This document shows, piece after piece, positions 61,501 to 64,000 of a DNA stretch of 64,000 nt. Both the position numbers and the translations under genes were made by a program. The notes below the pieces were generated by a model. That model saw nothing but the letters and a program-made list of their open reading frames with translations, was not told the origin of the DNA and did not search any database. How positions within the stretch are numbered: the first letter of the stretch is position 1; each line of letters begins with the position of its first letter. The DNA comes from Sistotremastrum niveocremeum HHB9708 (lineage: Eukaryota > Basidiomycota > Agaricomycetes > Sistotremastrales > Sistotremastraceae), in assembly GCA_001630475.1 (NCBI GenBank), contig KV419449.1, forward strand, positions 1 through 64,000, read 5' to 3'.

Positions 61501-62397
61501 TCATTACTACTCATCACAAGACCGAACGATCACTTGAGATATTAACTAGAACTACGCATCGCATAGATCACGAGGATACATGTCAGCGTAGGAAAACTCC
61601 CACCACACCGAAATACGCTGGCGTACATTTAGCCAGAAGCCATTTCGCAGAATGTTGAGTCAGAAGCTGAGAGATCTCCCTCGGACTTACACATACCCTC
61701 TAGCCCGTGGTAAAGCGGATGGAAAGCAGGGAATGGTGCTCGCGGCTAAACGAAAGATAGGATAGACAAGCGCTGCCGTGCGAGAACGCCGGGCATCGGT
61801 ATTACTAAGAACTTTTGAAGCTTATAGCAGCTTTCAAGGCCGGACCGAGGGCCCTGACAGAGTAAGAAGCCACCTCGGAATGCGATTCGGGTAGAGTGAT
61901 AGAGGTACAGCCACGGAGGGCGGCAGACGACTCGTCAGTTCCATCGTGGCGCTCAGGGGAATTCCTGGATTCAGTGAAGGGCCGCGAATGGAGCGCTGGG
62001 CCGGAATAGGGATGAAATGAGGATGATGGATTGATAGCATCTAGCCGACAGGAGGCCAATTGGCCGGGTAGCTCGGATCGGGGCGAAATGCGATGAGGAG
62101 GCGAGTTGAGGGGAAATTGCGTATGAAGTGACTAGGGGGGTTGGACGCAGGTTGAGGGCATGGTGTTCTGCGACGTGGTTCAGGTTCGCTGGGAAGGAGG
62201 GTGAAAGCAAAAGCGATGGACATGTGTTCAGCACGTCGTGCGGTCGAGGCGTGCAACGTTGAACGTCCCAGAATGGGGTAGTCTCGCTTAATTGAATCGG
62301 GTATCGGCTAGGGGTGCTACTCGGGGTTACCATATCGGGTTTATCCGAAACTTTGCATCCGAGACCGAACATGTCTCGGCGCCTATCCTTGTTCGCC

Positions 62398-62405
62398 TAT
62401 ATTAA
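62398..62405 (+). promoter_or_regulatory. candidate TATA box
   Basis: TATATTAA lies 70 nt upstream of the ATG at 62475, followed by a C-rich leader. Spacing and sequence fit a fungal core promoter. Confidence 0.4.
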
Positions 62406-62474
62406 CCCCCCGCCTCCGCACCTCCATCCCTTCTCCCCGTCACCGCTCACACAGCGAGAGTCACCCAACTCACA

Positions 62475-63341
62475 ATGCATATCCCTACTAAGCTCTTATC
62501 ATCATCTAAATCTACTACTGGCAGCCTTGATGAAGACTTCCTCTCCTGGCGCCGCACCCTCGAGCAGAGCTTCTCGCAGCAAGCTGTTCACCAGAATGTC
62601 TCGGTCGTCGACGATGACGACGAGTACGAAGAATACCTTACCAGCGATGGCTTTGGTGGCAGCCGTCGTAGAGATCCTGAAGCAGATTACGCATTCGGAG
62701 GGCGTAAATCTAGAGGTGTCTCACGTCCTGCTTACATCCACACCGCTCCCACATCACCTTTCTCCTCCGCAAACCCATCACCTACCTCATCAGCATTCCC
62801 ACCGCGGACTGCTCATTCGGTGACAGCACCTGTCTACCGCTCATACGCCTACGACGACGATCCTGCTTATAACTGGGAGTACACTGGCTTCCCTGCCGAA
62901 GAACTTCGCAAGCGGGATATGTTCTTAAATTCGCTCAAGAGATTGAGATCGAATATCATGGGAGGGGAGAGGTACGACGATGACGATGCCCAGGAGTCTG
63001 TTGTCGACGAGGACGAGGTTGTCGAGAATATCGACGAGATCCACGCCCGTACTCGCACCCGCGTACTCTCCTTCATGTCATCAAACGGATCTACCCACTC
63101 CGCTCCCGAATATCTCAACAACGACGCCTCATCCACTCGCAGCCATCGTCCCGCATCATTCTCGATGTTGCGCTCATTCACCCTCCCCTCCACCACCAAA
63201 GAGAAGGACGAAACTCGTTCTCTCTGCTTCCGCACTCATCGCCAATGGGTCGCTATCTCCATGAACTGGCGCTTCAAGATCTATCGTGCCAGGAGAGATA
63301 TGCGCAAGCGATGGTCGCAACTCACTGCCGCCAAACACTAA
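62475..63341 (+). CDS. intronless gene of unknown function (288 aa)
   Basis: One uninterrupted frame starts MHIPTKLLSSSKSTTGSLDE and ends at TAA 63339-63341. I do not recognise a domain. Visible features are a WRRTLEQSF helix near the start, acidic runs (VVDDDDEYEEY; YDDDDAQESVVDEDEVVENI), Ser/Pro/Thr-rich linkers and a strongly basic, Trp-containing C-terminus (WRFKIYRARRDMRKRWSQL). The pattern suggests a mostly disordered protein with short helical docking segments. A TATA-like box at 62398 and a coding-like codon pattern support expression. Confidence 0.7.
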   Translation: MHIPTKLLSSSKSTTGSLDEDFLSWRRTLEQSFSQQAVHQNVSVVDDDDEYEEYLTSDGFGGSRRRDPEADYAFGGRKSRGVSRPAYIHTAPTSPFSSANPSPTSSAFPPRTAHSVTAPVYRSYAYDDDPAYNWEYTGFPAEELRKRDMFLNSLKRLRSNIMGGERYDDDDAQESVVDEDEVVENIDEIHARTRTRVLSFMSSNGSTHSAPEYLNNDASSTRSHRPASFSMLRSFTLPSTTKEKDETRSLCFRTHRQWVAISMNWRFKIYRARRDMRKRWSQLTAAKH

Positions 63342-64000
63342 GTTTTCGGCTCTCATATCTCATCGGTGGCGAGCTAGGCTGGTCCTTCTCGCCTTTCGTA
63401 TTCGCCTATGGACGATTTCATTTTCTTCTCACCACATTGTATCACCCGATATCCTCATACCTCATACCTCCATACCACATTCGCACATCTATCCTTATCC
63501 CAATCATTTGTACCACCATCATGTCTCAATCGTCGCATGTCGCATGCTTTGTTTATCACTTCATTAACCACACATTCCAATCTTTGTCGTACCTTGTATT
63601 TGTTATCCTGTAGCACTGCTTTCGATGTATCATCTCATCTCATCGCATCAATCATATTTGTTCCAATTATCTTTCGGTGTGATCTTCTCAAGTGGGAAAT
63701 GGAATTCTCTCAATCGAGCAATGGTACGACTTCGAATTGATCGCCTTGGCGCTTCACTGTGGCCAGCCGACGCGACCCTGTGGATTGAGGCTAAGCATCT
63801 CAGCGACCCTGAACTGACCGGTGATAAGGAGGCGATTATAATCGTCCTCGCCCAAGTCTCGCCTCGATAACGATGCAAACGAACGTTCATAAATTTTCAT
63901 TCTATTCCTATCATTCATACATACTTCCTATCATCCCGAAATGGGTAAATAACACGCACGTCCCCCCGAACGACAAAGATACGAAGGAAATTAATGAAGC
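63342..64000. other. 3' flank of the gene at 62475
   Basis: This is T/C-rich sequence, probably 3' UTR and spacer. Short overlapping frames have no support. Confidence 0.45.

Larger units (their letters stand above)
56995..62474. other. 5.5-kb stretch without a confident gene
   Basis: No complete gene model could be built. Suggestive plus-strand openings are 58308-58592, a frame near 58640-58850 (RGLLSVQLTDAILKSLYP), and 59450-59787 with a partly overlapping Ser/Pro-rich frame to 59966. None gives a family motif and splice sites do not link them, so they may be remnants of decayed genes. GGCCCAGGGCC and CCATGGGCCATGG palindromes lie at about 61127-61156. Confidence 0.4.

Overview
The window reads as nuclear DNA of a mushroom-forming basidiomycete (Agaricomycetes). 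The evidence is gene structure: many short (about 45-70 nt) GT-AG introns, frequent very small exons, and protein families typical of that group (F-box/LRR-like multigene families, fungal NLR-type STAND ATPases with TPRs, LtrA-like membrane proteins, TAP-like alpha/beta hydrolases). No rRNA, tRNA, CRISPR array or virus-derived element was recognised. Gene models were built by hand from reading frames and splice sites; each model given as intact keeps one frame through every junction.

Layout. 1-4.8 kb: gene-poor, made largely of decayed tandem repeats (about 1.5-3.9 kb). 4.8-7.1 kb: a bHLH transcription factor gene (+) with a possible upstream coding exon or uORF. 7.1-12 kb: no convincing gene. 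12.06-15.5 kb: an NLR-like gene (+) with a predicted MLKL/HeLo-like helical N-terminus, NB-ARC NTPase and TPR tail. 16.0-18.8 kb: LtrA-like gene A (-), which carries a frameshifting deficit. 20.0-22.2 kb: membrane-anchored alpha/beta hydrolase (-). 22.5-31.6 kb: three F-box/LRR-like genes (-), one with a 1-nt frame break, and an SGNH hydrolase gene (-) between them. 32.7-42.1 kb: two intact LtrA-like genes B and C (+), separated by a 407-bp MITE-like element and a poorly resolved Ser-rich reading frame. 42.7-47.7 kb: three more F-box/LRR-like genes (+,-,+). 48.3-53.6 kb: tandem pair of TAP-like alpha/beta hydrolases (+) with the same 12-exon structure. 54.0-57.0 kb: carnitine O-acetyltransferase (-), 15 exons. 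57-62.5 kb: no confident gene, only suggestive open stretches. 62.5-63.3 kb: intronless gene of unknown function (+).

How the genes relate. This looks like an accessory, duplication-rich region rather than a pathway cluster. Six F-box genes share one phase-2 intron at the same place (Val|Cys-x-x-Trp), so they descend from one ancestor. Three LtrA paralogues share an almost identical exon plan, and two hydrolases form a tandem pair. The bHLH regulator, the carnitine acetyltransferase (acetyl-unit shuttling between organelles) and the SGNH enzyme look like single-copy genes. The most notable observations are the shared splice architecture, catalytic residues placed in or beside micro-exons, the NLR architecture, the MITE-like element and the decayed tandem array.
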